Below, piece after piece: positions 44,255 to 53,575 of a DNA stretch of 64,000 nt. Under the pieces are notes generated by a model that ran no database searches, was not told where the DNA came from, and saw only the letters and a program-made list of their open reading frames with translations. The DNA lies in contig NZ_LKBA01000004.1 in NCBI RefSeq assembly GCF_001307765.1, positions 248,001 through 312,000 on the forward strand. Reading direction: 5' to 3'. The first letter of the stretch is position 1; each line of letters begins with the position of its first letter. The DNA is from Aliiroseovarius crassostreae (GTDB taxonomy: Bacteria > Pseudomonadota > Alphaproteobacteria > Rhodobacterales > Rhodobacteraceae). A program made the translations under genes and the position numbers.

Positions 44255-45049
44255 ATGGAATGGATTGCTGTCGAGGTGAAGGGGCGCATTCTGCGAATGT
44301 GGCCCAATGGGGGGGATGAGATTCGCCGCACTCTGGATGCCGGGGTGACGCTGGAATCCCTTGTGCCCGAGATTGAACATACGGTGTCACTGCAGCCACA
44401 TACCCGCATTCTGGCCACCGGGGTGCGGGCCGGGGCCCCGCTCAGCGTGCCATGTGCTCTGGCCGCCCCCCGTCATGTGCCGCATGTGGATCCGCGTCTT
44501 TATCTTGCCCCTGCGGTCAAACAGGAAAACCCTGCCGGGCTGATCGGCTATGAGGTGGTGCGGCTGGCCGGGCTATTGGCGCAGGATCCCAAATTCGACG
44601 GGGTGGCCTGCCTGATCGGCGAACAGACGGTCTGGGCACAGATCAGCGCCGAAGAGATTGTCAGCTTTCAGGCTGCCGCGACGGTGCGGCTGGCGGGGCT
44701 GCTTGGGGTCACGTCAAGTGTTGGCGAGGGATTTGAGCACACGCTGTCTGATATTATCGCCCGCCCGCAGAAACTTGCCAGCAAGATCGCGAGCCTTGAG
44801 GCCGCCAGAACCCTTGGGTTGGTGTCGGAGGCTGAGGCCGCGTCCCAGCTGACCGGCGCCCTGGTGGGTGCCGAACTTGCCGCGATGCGCCCTTACTGGC
44901 TGGGGCAGCGGGTGGCGCTGATCGGCAATGCCCGCTCGACCAATGTCTATGAAAAGGCATTGTCGGCGCAGGGGGTGGCCTGTGACACCTATCTGGGGGC
45001 AGATCTGGCGCTGAAAGGGCTGCGCCCCTATGCCACGGAACCCGCCTGA
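44255..45049 (+). CDS. Degenerate 2-dehydro-3-deoxygalactonokinase-like protein
   Basis: The C-terminal half of this 264-residue protein looks like DgoK: VACLIGEQTVWAQIS, LTGALVGAELAAM and ALIGNARSTNVYEKALSAQG follow the family order. The key motifs are lost: the N-terminal DWGTT.LR is replaced by AVEVKGRILRMW, and the PGTHSKW motif by IGEQTVW. It is therefore probably not an active kinase and may have another role. The ATG at 44255 follows GGGGGAAG. A direct repeat GATCTTGCC (44209-44217, 44221-44229) lies in its leader; TTATAAAAT near 44194 is a possible -10. Confidence 0.7.
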   Translation: MEWIAVEVKGRILRMWPNGGDEIRRTLDAGVTLESLVPEIEHTVSLQPHTRILATGVRAGAPLSVPCALAAPRHVPHVDPRLYLAPAVKQENPAGLIGYEVVRLAGLLAQDPKFDGVACLIGEQTVWAQISAEEIVSFQAAATVRLAGLLGVTSSVGEGFEHTLSDIIARPQKLASKIASLEAARTLGLVSEAEAASQLTGALVGAELAAMRPYWLGQRVALIGNARSTNVYEKALSAQGVACDTYLGADLALKGLRPYATEPA

Positions 45050-45084
45050 AGGCCGCCAAACCGAAACGTTTTAAATGCCACAGA

Positions 45085-45117
45085 AAAGAAAGGACCGCGC
45101 TTTTGAGGCGCGGCCCT
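45085..45117 (-). terminator. Intrinsic terminator of gshA
   Basis: On the - strand GGGCCGCGC pairs with GCGCGGTCC (one G-U) around CTCAAAA, then TTTCTTTT. It lies 60 bases after the gshA stop. The + strand version is weaker, with a mismatch, but may also serve the DgoK-like gene. Confidence 0.75.
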
Positions 45118-45174
45118 TCTGAGGTTTCGATCTGGCTGGCTTTCCAACCCGGCTGACTGTCCAGTTTGGTGGGA

Positions 45175-46545
45175 TCAATAGCTGTATTCGGCGTAGATCC
45201 GTTTCAAGTCACCTTTCCAGTCGCCGTGGTAATGCTCCAACAACTCATCCGCAGGCGTTTTTCCTTCTTCCACACTGTCTTGCAGTGCGTTGAGGAAGTG
45301 GCGTTCATCCGGCACCATGCCGCCGATCCCCGGGCGGGCCCGGTTTTTAAGCCCCTGTTTGGCGATCTCGACGGTTTCGCGGGCCAGATCAATGATCTTC
45401 ACGCCGTTTGCTTCACCTTGCAGCCCATCGACTGAGGCCGCCACGCGCAGGGCTTCGCGGGTCTCTGCATCCCAGCCCTTGGCCAGATCCCAGGCCGCAT
45501 CCAGGCTGTCCTGACAATACATCAGACCCACCCAATAGGCGGGCAGGGCACAGATACGACGCCACGGGCCGCCATCCGCGCCGCGCATTTCCATATATTG
45601 CTTGATCCGCACTTCGGGAAAGGCGGTGGTCAGGTGGTCGGCCCAATCGGACAGGGTAGGTGTTTCACCCGGCAGGGCGGGCAGCTTTCCTTGCATGAAA
45701 TCGCGAAACGACATGCCCAAAGCATTGATGTATTTCCCGTCGCGATAGACAAAATACATCGGCACATCGAGCGCATATTGCACGTAACGCTCAAACCCCA
45801 TCCCCTCTTCAAACACGAAAGGCAGCATCCCGGTGCGCGACGCATCCAGATCGCGCCAGATGCGCGAGCGCCAGCTTTTGTGCCCGTTCGGTTTGCCTTC
45901 GAAAAACGGCGAGTTGGCAAAAAGTGCCGTGGCCACCGGCTGCAACGCCAGCCCGACGCGGAACTTCTGCACCATGTCAGCCTCAGACGCGAAATCGAGG
46001 TTCACCTGCACGGTGCAGGTGCGATACATCATCTGTTTGCCATGGGTGCCGACCGTGTCCATATAGTCGGTCATCAGCTTGTAGCGCCCTTTCGGCATCA
46101 CCGGCATCTGCGCGTGGGGCCATTCCGGGGCCGCCCCCAGGCCAATGAAGCGCACACCGATTTTATCCGCAATCTGCTGCACTTCGTGCAGGTGTTCATT
46201 CACCTCGTCGCAGGTCTGGTGGATGGTATCGAGTGGTGCGCCAGACAGTTCAAACTGTCCGCCGGGTTCGAGCGAGATATTGGCACCGTTGCGTTTCAGG
46301 CCAATCAGGTTGCCGCTTTCGCGCACCTCTTCCCAACCGAACCCATCGCGCAGCCCTTCCAGCATATGCAGGATCGACCGGTCGCCCGCGTAAGGCAGTG
46401 GTTTGAGCGTGTCCTGACAATAGCCGAACTTCTCATGCTCGGTGCCGATCTTCCACGCCTCGCGCGGTTTGCAGCCGTCTTCCAGGAACTGGGCCAGCTG
46501 CGTGTGGTCGGTGATCGGGCCGCCGCCGGATTGGGGGATGGACAT
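45175..46545 (-). CDS. gshA: Glutamate-cysteine ligase (plant/alphaproteobacterial type)
   Basis: GshA (456 residues) joins glutamate and cysteine in the first step of glutathione synthesis. It is of the GCS2 type: KIGTEHEKFGY near 33-43 (acid catalytic residues), ISLEPGGQFELSGAP, MMYRTCTVQVNLDF and YMEMRGADGG. The ATG at 46545 is chosen over a GTG 9 bases upstream because GAGGAG stands suitably before it. gshB is not in the window. Confidence 0.95.
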   Translation of the reverse strand: MSIPQSGGGPITDHTQLAQFLEDGCKPREAWKIGTEHEKFGYCQDTLKPLPYAGDRSILHMLEGLRDGFGWEEVRESGNLIGLKRNGANISLEPGGQFELSGAPLDTIHQTCDEVNEHLHEVQQIADKIGVRFIGLGAAPEWPHAQMPVMPKGRYKLMTDYMDTVGTHGKQMMYRTCTVQVNLDFASEADMVQKFRVGLALQPVATALFANSPFFEGKPNGHKSWRSRIWRDLDASRTGMLPFVFEEGMGFERYVQYALDVPMYFVYRDGKYINALGMSFRDFMQGKLPALPGETPTLSDWADHLTTAFPEVRIKQYMEMRGADGGPWRRICALPAYWVGLMYCQDSLDAAWDLAKGWDAETREALRVAASVDGLQGEANGVKIIDLARETVEIAKQGLKNRARPGIGGMVPDERHFLNALQDSVEEGKTPADELLEHYHGDWKGDLKRIYAEYSY

Positions 46546-46605
46546 GAAGGGCACTCCTCGCGCGTATCTCGGATCCGCATTAGGTGGGGGAAACGCGGGG
46601 CGGTG

Positions 46606-47136
46606 TCAATGCAGGGGGACGACCTTGCGCGACCAGATCACGACTCTGTCAGGACTGGCTGTTGCGTTGCGCGCATCAATGGCGGCGTTGACGGCCCGGA
46701 TGGCGGCGGAAATGTCGATATCCGGCAGCACGGCCATGGCGTCAAACAGCTGTTCCGATCCTTCGGCAGAAACCGGAATGGTCAAAAGCTCCATCCCGGT
46801 GCGAAAGCGCCAGACCGGCAGCCCTGCCATGTCCCGCGCAATGCTGATTTCGTGGATCAGGTCAAGCGAGGCAAACCCTCCGCCGACCGGCGCCAGATAA
46901 ATCACCTGACGCTCGTCGACCTGCACCACACCAACGCCCCCGGTTCCGATGCGGATGCGCGCCCGTTGCACCCCCTGCCAAGCGACCGCCGCGCCGATCA
47001 GGGTCAGCGCGACACCCATCCATTTCAACAGGCCCAGCGACCCGATCGCCCACCACAGGCCAAGGGCAGACCCCCCCGCCCCGATCAGGGCTTCGCGATA
47101 GCGCAGGATCTGGGCCTGTGCGTCGGGGCGGATCAT
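46606..47136 (-). CDS. Hypothetical membrane protein
   Basis: I do not recognise this 176-residue protein. Two hydrophobic helices (about 15-55; GAGGSALGLWWAIGSLGLLK and WMGVALTLIGAAVAW) are followed by a soluble beta-rich domain (GTGGVGVVQVDERQVIYLAP). It overlaps the GNAT gene by 4 bases on its 5' side and so is made with it. Confidence 0.75.
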   Translation of the reverse strand: MIRPDAQAQILRYREALIGAGGSALGLWWAIGSLGLLKWMGVALTLIGAAVAWQGVQRARIRIGTGGVGVVQVDERQVIYLAPVGGGFASLDLIHEISIARDMAGLPVWRFRTGMELLTIPVSAEGSEQLFDAMAVLPDIDISAAIRAVNAAIDARNATASPDRVVIWSRKVVPLH

Positions 47137-47987
47137 GGGCGGGCTCCGATCGTGACGGGGGTCGACAGGATGGCGAGCGTATAGTCCCCGATCCGTTCAA
47201 ACCCGATGGCTTCATAGGCGCGACAGGCGGCATCCCCGCTGGCAAAAAGAATTGCGGTCTTGACCCCGCCGGCGCGCGCCTCTTTCAGATGGGCGGCCAC
47301 GACCCGGCGCGCAAGCCCCCGTCCGCGCGCTTCGGGCGGGGTATAGACCCCACCGATCTGCACCATGTCGGGCAAGTGTGCGTTGAAGGCGGTCATGGCG
47401 GCCGGGGTGCCCTCTTCGATCAACAGGCGCACATGGCCCGTGGCAATGGTGGTGTCCACGCGGTCCGCAATCACCTGTGTCAGCGCCGCATCATCCGCGG
47501 CACCCAAGGCCTCGATATGGTAGGCGCGAAACCAGCGGGTCAGGAGCGCAGCGTCATGCGGCTCTGGTTTGCGGATCTCAGCTGCCCCCGGATCTCGCAA
47601 TTGATCCAGTTGCAGGCGATAGAGCGGCTCCACCCGGTTCAGATCATAGGCGGCGTCTTCGAGGGCCAGCACCGCCTTCATCCCGTCGACCAGTTTCGCC
47701 GCGCCGTTCAGCCCGGCCACCTGCTGCCCCTGCATCGCATCATGAAACCCTTGCCAGAATATCGCCCCTTCCCCGCAGGCATTGAGGAAACCTGCGTTGG
47801 AGCGGGAGAACACGCCACTGATCTTGCTGTCTTTATCTTCAACCCAGAACTTTGCCGCATGGGGGTGCTCGGATCCGGTCAACCCAAAGTGCGCCAGCCC
47901 CGCCCGCATGAACATGGTGGTTTCGGCGTGGCGTGACAGGAACTGCATCATGGCCGCTTCGTCACCGGGGCGGGCCGGGCGGATCAT
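47133..47987 (-). CDS. GNAT-family N-acetyltransferase
   Basis: A 284-residue protein whose C-terminal half is a GNAT domain: QIGGVYTPPEARGRGLARRV contains the acetyl-CoA-binding (R/Q)xxGx(G/A) motif, here ARGRGLA, followed by AILFASGDAACRAYEAIGFE. The N-terminal half is a diverged GNAT-like domain. The substrate is unknown. It overlaps the genes on both sides by 4 bases, forming rsmE-orf-GNAT-orf. Confidence 0.88.
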   Translation of the reverse strand: MIRPARPGDEAAMMQFLSRHAETTMFMRAGLAHFGLTGSEHPHAAKFWVEDKDSKISGVFSRSNAGFLNACGEGAIFWQGFHDAMQGQQVAGLNGAAKLVDGMKAVLALEDAAYDLNRVEPLYRLQLDQLRDPGAAEIRKPEPHDAALLTRWFRAYHIEALGAADDAALTQVIADRVDTTIATGHVRLLIEEGTPAAMTAFNAHLPDMVQIGGVYTPPEARGRGLARRVVAAHLKEARAGGVKTAILFASGDAACRAYEAIGFERIGDYTLAILSTPVTIGARP

Positions 47988-48925
47988 GTCTTGTCGTCCT
48001 TGAGCGGATGCCAGGGGGACATGTCTTTTATCGGGCCAGAGGATGTGGGAGGGGATGTGGCAGGGGATGTGGGACGGATAATTCCCTCATAAGGTGCGCT
48101 GACCGGTTCGAACCTATTGGGCGTGAGATGGGCAATCAGGCGGGGCGTTCCTCTGGGCGCTTGGCGAAACAGGTCGCCATCTTTTGCAAACAGCACCTCT
48201 CCCCGATGGGCCTCGGCCCAGCCATCGTGCAAATCCTGCCCCCCGTCCGGCCCTTCCAGCCTGTGGGTTTCCCAGTAAATCTGTCCCTGCGGGCCTTTTT
48301 CGGTCAAAGACGCGGTAAAGCGTTTGTGCAGGGTCCAGCCCGCGATGACCGGCCGGGACAGGTGCCATGTCTCTGTGCGCAGCCAGCCCGATCCGGTGGT
48401 GTCCTGTGCCTCAAGCGTCCAGCCGTCACGCTGAAGCCGTGGCAGGTAAAGCACCGCGTCTTCGCCCATTGAGGGCACAAGATGGGCGGGCGGCTGCATC
48501 ACCCGTGAAAGCGTGCAGCCGGGATGATGCTGATCCGCTTGCGGTATGCATGGCCCGCTCTGATCCACCCAGTATCGCTTGTTGTCGAGAAACACGCCGC
48601 CCCCGTTCCATGCCCCGCCATGCGGCAGCAGGGCCAGCGCGGTGAAATACGGCGGGCGGCTGATTGCGGTGTAACTGTCGAGGGGTGGTTTGTGCGGGGC
48701 CGCGAAATAGATCAGGTGCCGCCCGTCCGGGGACAGATCCCCGCGCCGTTCATACACGCGGTGTTTCAGCCACTGGCCCGGCGTCACCTTGTCCGTCTCG
48801 AGATCCCAGCGCAGCATCTGCACATGTCGTGAGGGGCCGCGCCGAAACAGAACCGCCACCGGGGCCGCGCGGGCGAGGATGCCGAAAATGCGGGCCGGGG
48901 CAGATGTGTCCGCCGGGGGGCTCAC
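47984..48925 (-). CDS. Hypothetical protein downstream of rsmE
   Basis: A 313-residue protein that I cannot assign. GDLSPDGRHLIYFAAPHKPP is like a beta-propeller blade (PD40-type), and W-rich strand segments follow (DGWTLEAQDTTGSGWLRTET). No signal peptide is clear. The GTG at 48925 overlaps the rsmE stop (GTGA), which fits the operon better than the upstream open frame, which lies inside rsmE. It ends overlapping the GNAT gene. Confidence 0.72.
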   Translation of the reverse strand: MSPPADTSAPARIFGILARAAPVAVLFRRGPSRHVQMLRWDLETDKVTPGQWLKHRVYERRGDLSPDGRHLIYFAAPHKPPLDSYTAISRPPYFTALALLPHGGAWNGGGVFLDNKRYWVDQSGPCIPQADQHHPGCTLSRVMQPPAHLVPSMGEDAVLYLPRLQRDGWTLEAQDTTGSGWLRTETWHLSRPVIAGWTLHKRFTASLTEKGPQGQIYWETHRLEGPDGGQDLHDGWAEAHRGEVLFAKDGDLFRQAPRGTPRLIAHLTPNRFEPVSAPYEGIIRPTSPATSPPTSSGPIKDMSPWHPLKDDKT

Positions 48926-49641
48926 CCCCAATCCCCCAGATGTTGCTGCCAGATGGTCAGTGCGGCCACGGCAGCGGTGTCGGCGCGCAGGATGCGGGGG
49001 CCAAGGCTGACCGCGTGCCCCATGTCGCGCAGCTTGGCGCGCTCGGCTTCGGAAAACCCGCCTTCGGGGCCAATGAAAATGGCCCATTTGTCGCCGCCGA
49101 CCTCGCCCAGCACCTCTTTGGCGCCCACCAGCGCCTCGTCACAGAACATGATCTGGCGGTCTTCCGGCCAGATGGTCAGGAGTTTATCGAGCCGTTCCAG
49201 TTCGCGCAGTTCGGGCACATAGGTGCCGCCGCATTGCTCAGTGGCCTCAACCGCATGGGCCTGCAGCCGGTCGCGGCGGATCCGTTCTGAATTGGTAAAG
49301 GCGGTTTGCATCGGCTGGATCACCGCAGCCCCCATTTCAGCAGCTTTTTCCACGATGAAATCGGTGCGCGCCTTTTTGATCGGCGCAAAGCACAGCCAGA
49401 GGTCCGGTGGCAGTTGCAAGGGTTTTGTCTGGCGCTGGCACAGCAGCACGCCTTTGCGTTTCCCTGCCTCGACCACTTCGGCGGTAAACTCGCCATCCCG
49501 CCCGTTGAACAGGGCGACCAGATCGCCCGCGCCCATGCGCATGACGTTGAAAAGATAGTTCGCCTGATCGCGATCCATCAAAACGGTTTGCCCCTTGCCC
49601 AGAGGCTGCTCTACAAAGAGTCGAACTTTTGCCTGTTTCAT
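48922..49641 (-). CDS. rsmE: 16S rRNA (uracil(1498)-N(3))-methyltransferase
   Basis: RsmE (239 residues) methylates U1498 at the decoding centre, using SAM. It has an N-terminal PUA-like domain (KVRLFVEQPLGKGQTVLMDR) and a C-terminal SPOUT knot with IFIGPEGGFSEAER and LGPRILRADTAAVAAL, the knot-forming motifs. Only 11 bases separate its start from that of the divergent ubiA. Confidence 0.96.
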   Translation of the reverse strand: MKQAKVRLFVEQPLGKGQTVLMDRDQANYLFNVMRMGAGDLVALFNGRDGEFTAEVVEAGKRKGVLLCQRQTKPLQLPPDLWLCFAPIKKARTDFIVEKAAEMGAAVIQPMQTAFTNSERIRRDRLQAHAVEATEQCGGTYVPELRELERLDKLLTIWPEDRQIMFCDEALVGAKEVLGEVGGDKWAIFIGPEGGFSEAERAKLRDMGHAVSLGPRILRADTAAVAALTIWQQHLGDWG

Positions 49642-49652
49642 GAGCGAACCCT

Positions 49653-50618
49653 ATGACCCAACGTGACGAACTTCCAGAGCAAACCGGCCAGGTGGCGGAC
49701 GCTTATACGGGCAATTGGGTGGATCATCTGGCCCCCGCCTGGTCGCGCCCTTATCTGCGCCTGTCCCGTGCGGACCGGCCGATTGGCACCTGGCTTTTGC
49801 TGATCCCCTGCTGGTGGGGGCTGTTGCTGGCCATTGGGCATTCAGGCCGGTTTGGACCCTTTGATCTGTGGATTGCGCTGGGCTGCGCCATTGGTTCTTT
49901 CCTGATGCGCGGGGCGGGCTGCACCTGGAATGATATCACCGACCGCAAGTTTGATGCCGCGGTTGAGCGCACCCGCAGCCGCCCGATCCCCTCGGGACAG
50001 GTGAGTGTGCGTGGGGCGGTGATCTGGATGGGATTGCAGGCGCTGATTTCGCTGGGGATCCTGCTGACCTTCAATATGGCGGCCATTGTCATGGGGTTTG
50101 TCGCGGTGATCCCGGTGCTGGTTTATCCCTTTGCCAAACGGTTTACCTGGTGGCCGCAGGCCTTTCTGGGCATTGCCTTCAACTGGGGCGCGCTTCTGGC
50201 CTGGGTGGCGCATCGCGGCAGCCTCGAATGGCCAGCGGTTGCGCTTTATCTCGCCGGGATCAGCTGGACCCTTTTTTACGACACGATCTATGCCCATCAG
50301 GACAAGGAAGATGACGCGCTGATCGGGGTGAAATCCACCGCGCGCCTGTTTGGGGAGAAAACCCACAAATGGTTGATTCTGTTCATGATCCTTACCATCG
50401 TGATGATGGCGCTGGCCATGGTGCAGGCGTTGGGTGAACGCAACGCCCTGTCGCTGGTGGTGGCGCTGGGAGGGGCCTGGGCGATGGGGTGGCATATGGC
50501 ATGGCAGATGCGGATGCTTGATATCGATAATACCGAAACCTGCCTGCGACTTTTTCGCTCAAACCGCGATACCGGCCTGATTCCTGTGCTGTTTCTTGCC
50601 ATTTCTGCGCTGCTGTGA
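49653..50618 (+). CDS. ubiA: 4-hydroxybenzoate polyprenyltransferase
   Basis: UbiA (321 residues) prenylates 4-hydroxybenzoate in ubiquinone synthesis in the inner membrane. The two Asp-rich motifs are NDITDRKFDAAVERTRSRPI (about 85-104) and DTIYAHQDKEDD (about 210-221). Eight or nine helices are visible. The N-terminus has about 30 residues before RLSRADRPIGTWLLLIP. Confidence 0.96.
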   Translation: MTQRDELPEQTGQVADAYTGNWVDHLAPAWSRPYLRLSRADRPIGTWLLLIPCWWGLLLAIGHSGRFGPFDLWIALGCAIGSFLMRGAGCTWNDITDRKFDAAVERTRSRPIPSGQVSVRGAVIWMGLQALISLGILLTFNMAAIVMGFVAVIPVLVYPFAKRFTWWPQAFLGIAFNWGALLAWVAHRGSLEWPAVALYLAGISWTLFYDTIYAHQDKEDDALIGVKSTARLFGEKTHKWLILFMILTIVMMALAMVQALGERNALSLVVALGGAWAMGWHMAWQMRMLDIDNTETCLRLFRSNRDTGLIPVLFLAISALL

Positions 50619-50690
50619 TTGCACCACCGGCGGCGGTCGCCTAAGACGATTGCAGTGATTGACCTCTTCCATTGGACCCGGAACCGGATA

Positions 50691-52805
50691 ATGCGCCTTG
50701 CCCCCTCGTTTTTGGCCCCCGGCCTGTTTGCCGCTGCTGCCCTGCTGTCACTTGTCGGCGCACGGGTGGCTGTGTCGACCATTGAAACCCTGTCAGCAGA
50801 AGGGGTGCGGGACGAATTCCTGTTGCGGGGGTTTGAGTGGGTCGAGGTTGAGGCAGATGGTCTTGAGGTTGTGCTTTCCGGCATCGCCCCGGACGAGGTG
50901 GCCCGCCTTCGCGCCGTTTCGGCCGCCGGCACGGTGATCGACAGCGGGCGGGTGATCGACAATATGCAGGTCGCCGCCACCGAAGATATCGCCCCGCCGC
51001 GATTTTCTCTGGAAATCCTGCGCAATGATGCGGGTATTTCTCTGATCGGCCTGATCCCGGCCAGTTCCGACCGGGACCGGTTGAAAGAGCGTATCAAGGA
51101 TATTGCCGGACGCACCCATGTCACCGACCTTATGGGGACCGCCGATTATACCACCCCCGCAAACTGGGATGAGGTGCTGGACTTTGCCGTGACCGCGCTT
51201 GAAACGCTGCCGCGCGCCAAAATCTCGATGGATGCCAAACGTGTCTCGATCACGGCCGTGTCCGACAGTGCAAAGCAGAAGGCCGGGTGGGAACGTGAGC
51301 TGAAACGTGAGGCCCCACGCAACCTGTTGCTGTTGATGGATATTTCGGCGCCGCGCCCGGTGATCACCCCCTTTACCCTGCGCTTCCTGATCGAAGAGGG
51401 GACCCCGCGCTTTGACGCCTGTTCGGCCCATGACCAGATCGGGCGCGCCAAGATTGCCGCCGCCGCCGCGCAGGCCGGGATCGAAGGGGAGATAGACTGT
51501 ACAATTGGCCTTGGGGTGCCGTCTCCTGACTGGCCCGAGGCCGTCAATGCCGGCATCCAGGCTGTCAGCAAGTTTGGCGGCGGTTCCGTTACGTTCTCGG
51601 ATGCGGATGTGACCCTTGTGGCCCCCGCGGGCACCAAACAGGCGGTGTTTGACCGGGTCGTGGGAGAGCTTGAGGCCGATCTGCCCCAGCTCTATTCCCT
51701 GCATTCGGTCCTGCCGGAAATTGTCAAGATTGATGGCTCGGGAGACGGCGAAGACGGCCCGCCCGAGTTTGTGGCCACCCTCAGCCCCGAAGGGCTGGTG
51801 CAATTGCGCGGGCGCATGACCGATGACCTGCAACGTGCCGCCGCTGAAAGCTATGCCAAGGCCGCCTTTGGTGTGTCACGGGTTTATGAAGCCACCCGGC
51901 TTGACCCGGACCTGCCGGAAGGCTGGCCCATCCGTGTGCTGGCCGGGCTTGAGGTGCTGGGGTATCTCGCCAATGGGGCGGTTGTGGTGCAGCCAGACGT
52001 GGTGGATGTGCGTGGCAATACCGGGGACCCGGAAGCCAGCGCCACCATCTCGCGCATCCTGGCCGAAAAGCTTGGGGCGTCGCAGAACTATCAGATCAAT
52101 GTGACCTATCAGGAAAAACTCGACCCGCAACTGGGCTTGCCCAGCCCGCAGGAATGCGTGGCGGCCATCAACGGCTTCCTGACGGACAGCAAGATCAGTT
52201 TCGCGCCGGGGTCCGCCAATATCGAAGCCTCCGCCGGGGATACGCTTGACAAGATCGCCGAACAGCTGCGCGCCTGCGAGGATGTGCGGATGGAAATCGC
52301 AGGGTATACCGACAGTCAGGGGCGTGAAGAAATGAACCGGGCGTTGTCGCAAAGCCGCGCTCAGGCCGTTCTGACCGCGCTGCTGGGCCGGCGGGTGCTG
52401 ACGTCAAACCTGTCCGCCAAAGGGTATGGCGAAGACGATCCGATCGCGGATAATGGCACCGAAGAGGGGCGCGAGGCGAACCGTCGGATCGAATTCCGCC
52501 TGCTGGATCTGCCCTCCGATGAGGCTGTCCCGTCTGGCCCGGACGAAGCCACCCCGACCGGATCGGCGGAGGCCAGCACCGAGGATACAGATCCGTCCGA
52601 TCCTGCCGTTGAAACAGACGCACAGCCTGATAAGGCAGAGGTCCAGGACCGCTCCGATGCCGGGCAGGCCGAGGATCAGAAAACCGCCCCCGCCGCCAGC
52701 GATTACGCCGGCCCCGCCACTCTGGTTCAAACACCGGGAACAGAAGACCCCCGTCCCGCTCCGCGCCCCGACACAGTCGACCCCGCGGATGCCGCGTCGC
52801 AATAA
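50691..52805 (+). CDS. OmpA-family protein with BON-like repeats
   Basis: This 704-residue protein starts with a membrane or signal segment (MRLAPSFLAPGLFAAAALLS). Repeated modules of about 70-150 residues with the pattern V.L.G.... (for example EVVLSGIAPDEVARLRAVS and GISLIGLIPASSDRDRLKER) look like BON domains, which bind membrane surfaces. An OmpA-like peptidoglycan-binding domain follows at about 505-620 (ISFAPGSANIEASAGDTLDK, IAGYTDSQGREEMNRALSQS, NRRIEFRL). The C-terminus is a low-complexity acidic Pro/Ala tail. It probably links the envelope to peptidoglycan. The upstream ribosome site is weak. Confidence 0.88.
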   Translation: MRLAPSFLAPGLFAAAALLSLVGARVAVSTIETLSAEGVRDEFLLRGFEWVEVEADGLEVVLSGIAPDEVARLRAVSAAGTVIDSGRVIDNMQVAATEDIAPPRFSLEILRNDAGISLIGLIPASSDRDRLKERIKDIAGRTHVTDLMGTADYTTPANWDEVLDFAVTALETLPRAKISMDAKRVSITAVSDSAKQKAGWERELKREAPRNLLLLMDISAPRPVITPFTLRFLIEEGTPRFDACSAHDQIGRAKIAAAAAQAGIEGEIDCTIGLGVPSPDWPEAVNAGIQAVSKFGGGSVTFSDADVTLVAPAGTKQAVFDRVVGELEADLPQLYSLHSVLPEIVKIDGSGDGEDGPPEFVATLSPEGLVQLRGRMTDDLQRAAAESYAKAAFGVSRVYEATRLDPDLPEGWPIRVLAGLEVLGYLANGAVVVQPDVVDVRGNTGDPEASATISRILAEKLGASQNYQINVTYQEKLDPQLGLPSPQECVAAINGFLTDSKISFAPGSANIEASAGDTLDKIAEQLRACEDVRMEIAGYTDSQGREEMNRALSQSRAQAVLTALLGRRVLTSNLSAKGYGEDDPIADNGTEEGREANRRIEFRLLDLPSDEAVPSGPDEATPTGSAEASTEDTDPSDPAVETDAQPDKAEVQDRSDAGQAEDQKTAPAASDYAGPATLVQTPGTEDPRPAPRPDTVDPADAASQ

Positions 52806-52823
52806 GCCACAAGGAGTCTGCGG

Positions 52824-53153
52824 ATGAACCGCACCGAATTTATCATCGTCACCGCGATTATCCTCTTTGCCGCATTTGCACTTGGATGGTTTGCCCATTG
52901 GATCATCCATCGCTTTGCCAAGGTTACCGGCAATGAGATGGGGGAAATTGACCGTATGGCGCAGCAATTGCACGAAGCGGAAGAAACCCGCGATCAGGCC
53001 ATCACCTATCTGCAGAGCCGTGAGGCGGAACTGACCAATCAACACCAGCAGACCGAGGCCGAACTGCGCGCCGCCATGGATGGCCTGCGGGATGCACGGC
53101 AAGAGGCCGAAGAACTCCGCGCCTATATCGACCGCATTCAGGGCGAGGCCTGA
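52824..53153 (+). CDS. Small membrane protein with coiled coil
   Basis: A 109-residue protein with one N-terminal membrane helix (IIVTAIILFAAFALGWFAHWI, about 7-27) and a long C-terminal coiled coil (AQQLHEAEETRDQAITYLQS onwards). No catalytic motif. It follows the OmpA/BON gene by 18 bases with AAGGAG, so it is likely an envelope partner in the same unit. Confidence 0.85.
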   Translation: MNRTEFIIVTAIILFAAFALGWFAHWIIHRFAKVTGNEMGEIDRMAQQLHEAEETRDQAITYLQSREAELTNQHQQTEAELRAAMDGLRDARQEAEELRAYIDRIQGEA

Positions 53154-53242
53154 GCCCCCACAGCCGGGCAGGGCGTCTTCCCGACCGGCCGCCCCGACCG
53201 ACTGCACTGACCCGTATGCATCGGGCGCACGTGCCGAAGGTC

Positions 53243-53497
53243 TCAGCTTTCGTCGATCTCGTCGCCGGGGCGCACGGTGCGGTAGATCCCTTCCGGCAGA
53301 TCCAGCGCTGCGACCAGATCGGTGATCTGCGTCATCGACAGGGTGATTTTCTGCACCTCGTCCGTGCGCGGATCCCATTGTTCGACGGTCACACAACTGG
53401 CAAAGGCCGTAATGGTGACATCTTCCTTCAGGGGTGTTTCGCCTTCATCAACGAGGGTGACGACCGTGGCGTCAAATTCATGCTCGATTGTAAACAT
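53243..53497 (-). CDS. Conserved hypothetical protein
   Basis: An 84-residue soluble protein (MFTIEHEFDATVVTLVDEGE, CVTVEQWDPRTDEVQKITLS, LPEGIYRTVRPGDE). I recall similar proteins in Rhodobacteraceae, without function. It is convergent with the coiled-coil gene. Its 5' end is next to a family 2 repeat. Confidence 0.75.
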   Translation of the reverse strand: MFTIEHEFDATVVTLVDEGETPLKEDVTITAFASCVTVEQWDPRTDEVQKITLSMTQITDLVAALDLPEGIYRTVRPGDEIDES

Positions 53498-53508
53498 GAT
53501 CCCAGCCT

Positions 53509-53575
53509 AAAGCGTTTCGGGATGAATTTGAAACACCTGTTTGTTCCGAACCGCCCACAACATTGACATCTCTTA
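53509..53575 (+). repeat. Repeat family 2, copy R3 (5' part only)
   Basis: AAAGCGTTTCGGGATGAATT, TGAAACACCTGTTTGTTCCG, AACCGCCCACAACATTGACA and TCTCTTA match the first two thirds of R2. The rest has diverged. It lies between the divergent genes at 53243-53497 and 53666-53923. Confidence 0.75.

Noticed and set aside
45598-47184. 528-residue + strand frame opposite gshA and its neighbour
   Set aside because: Runs across two real genes and their spacer, with a composition typical of antisense frames.
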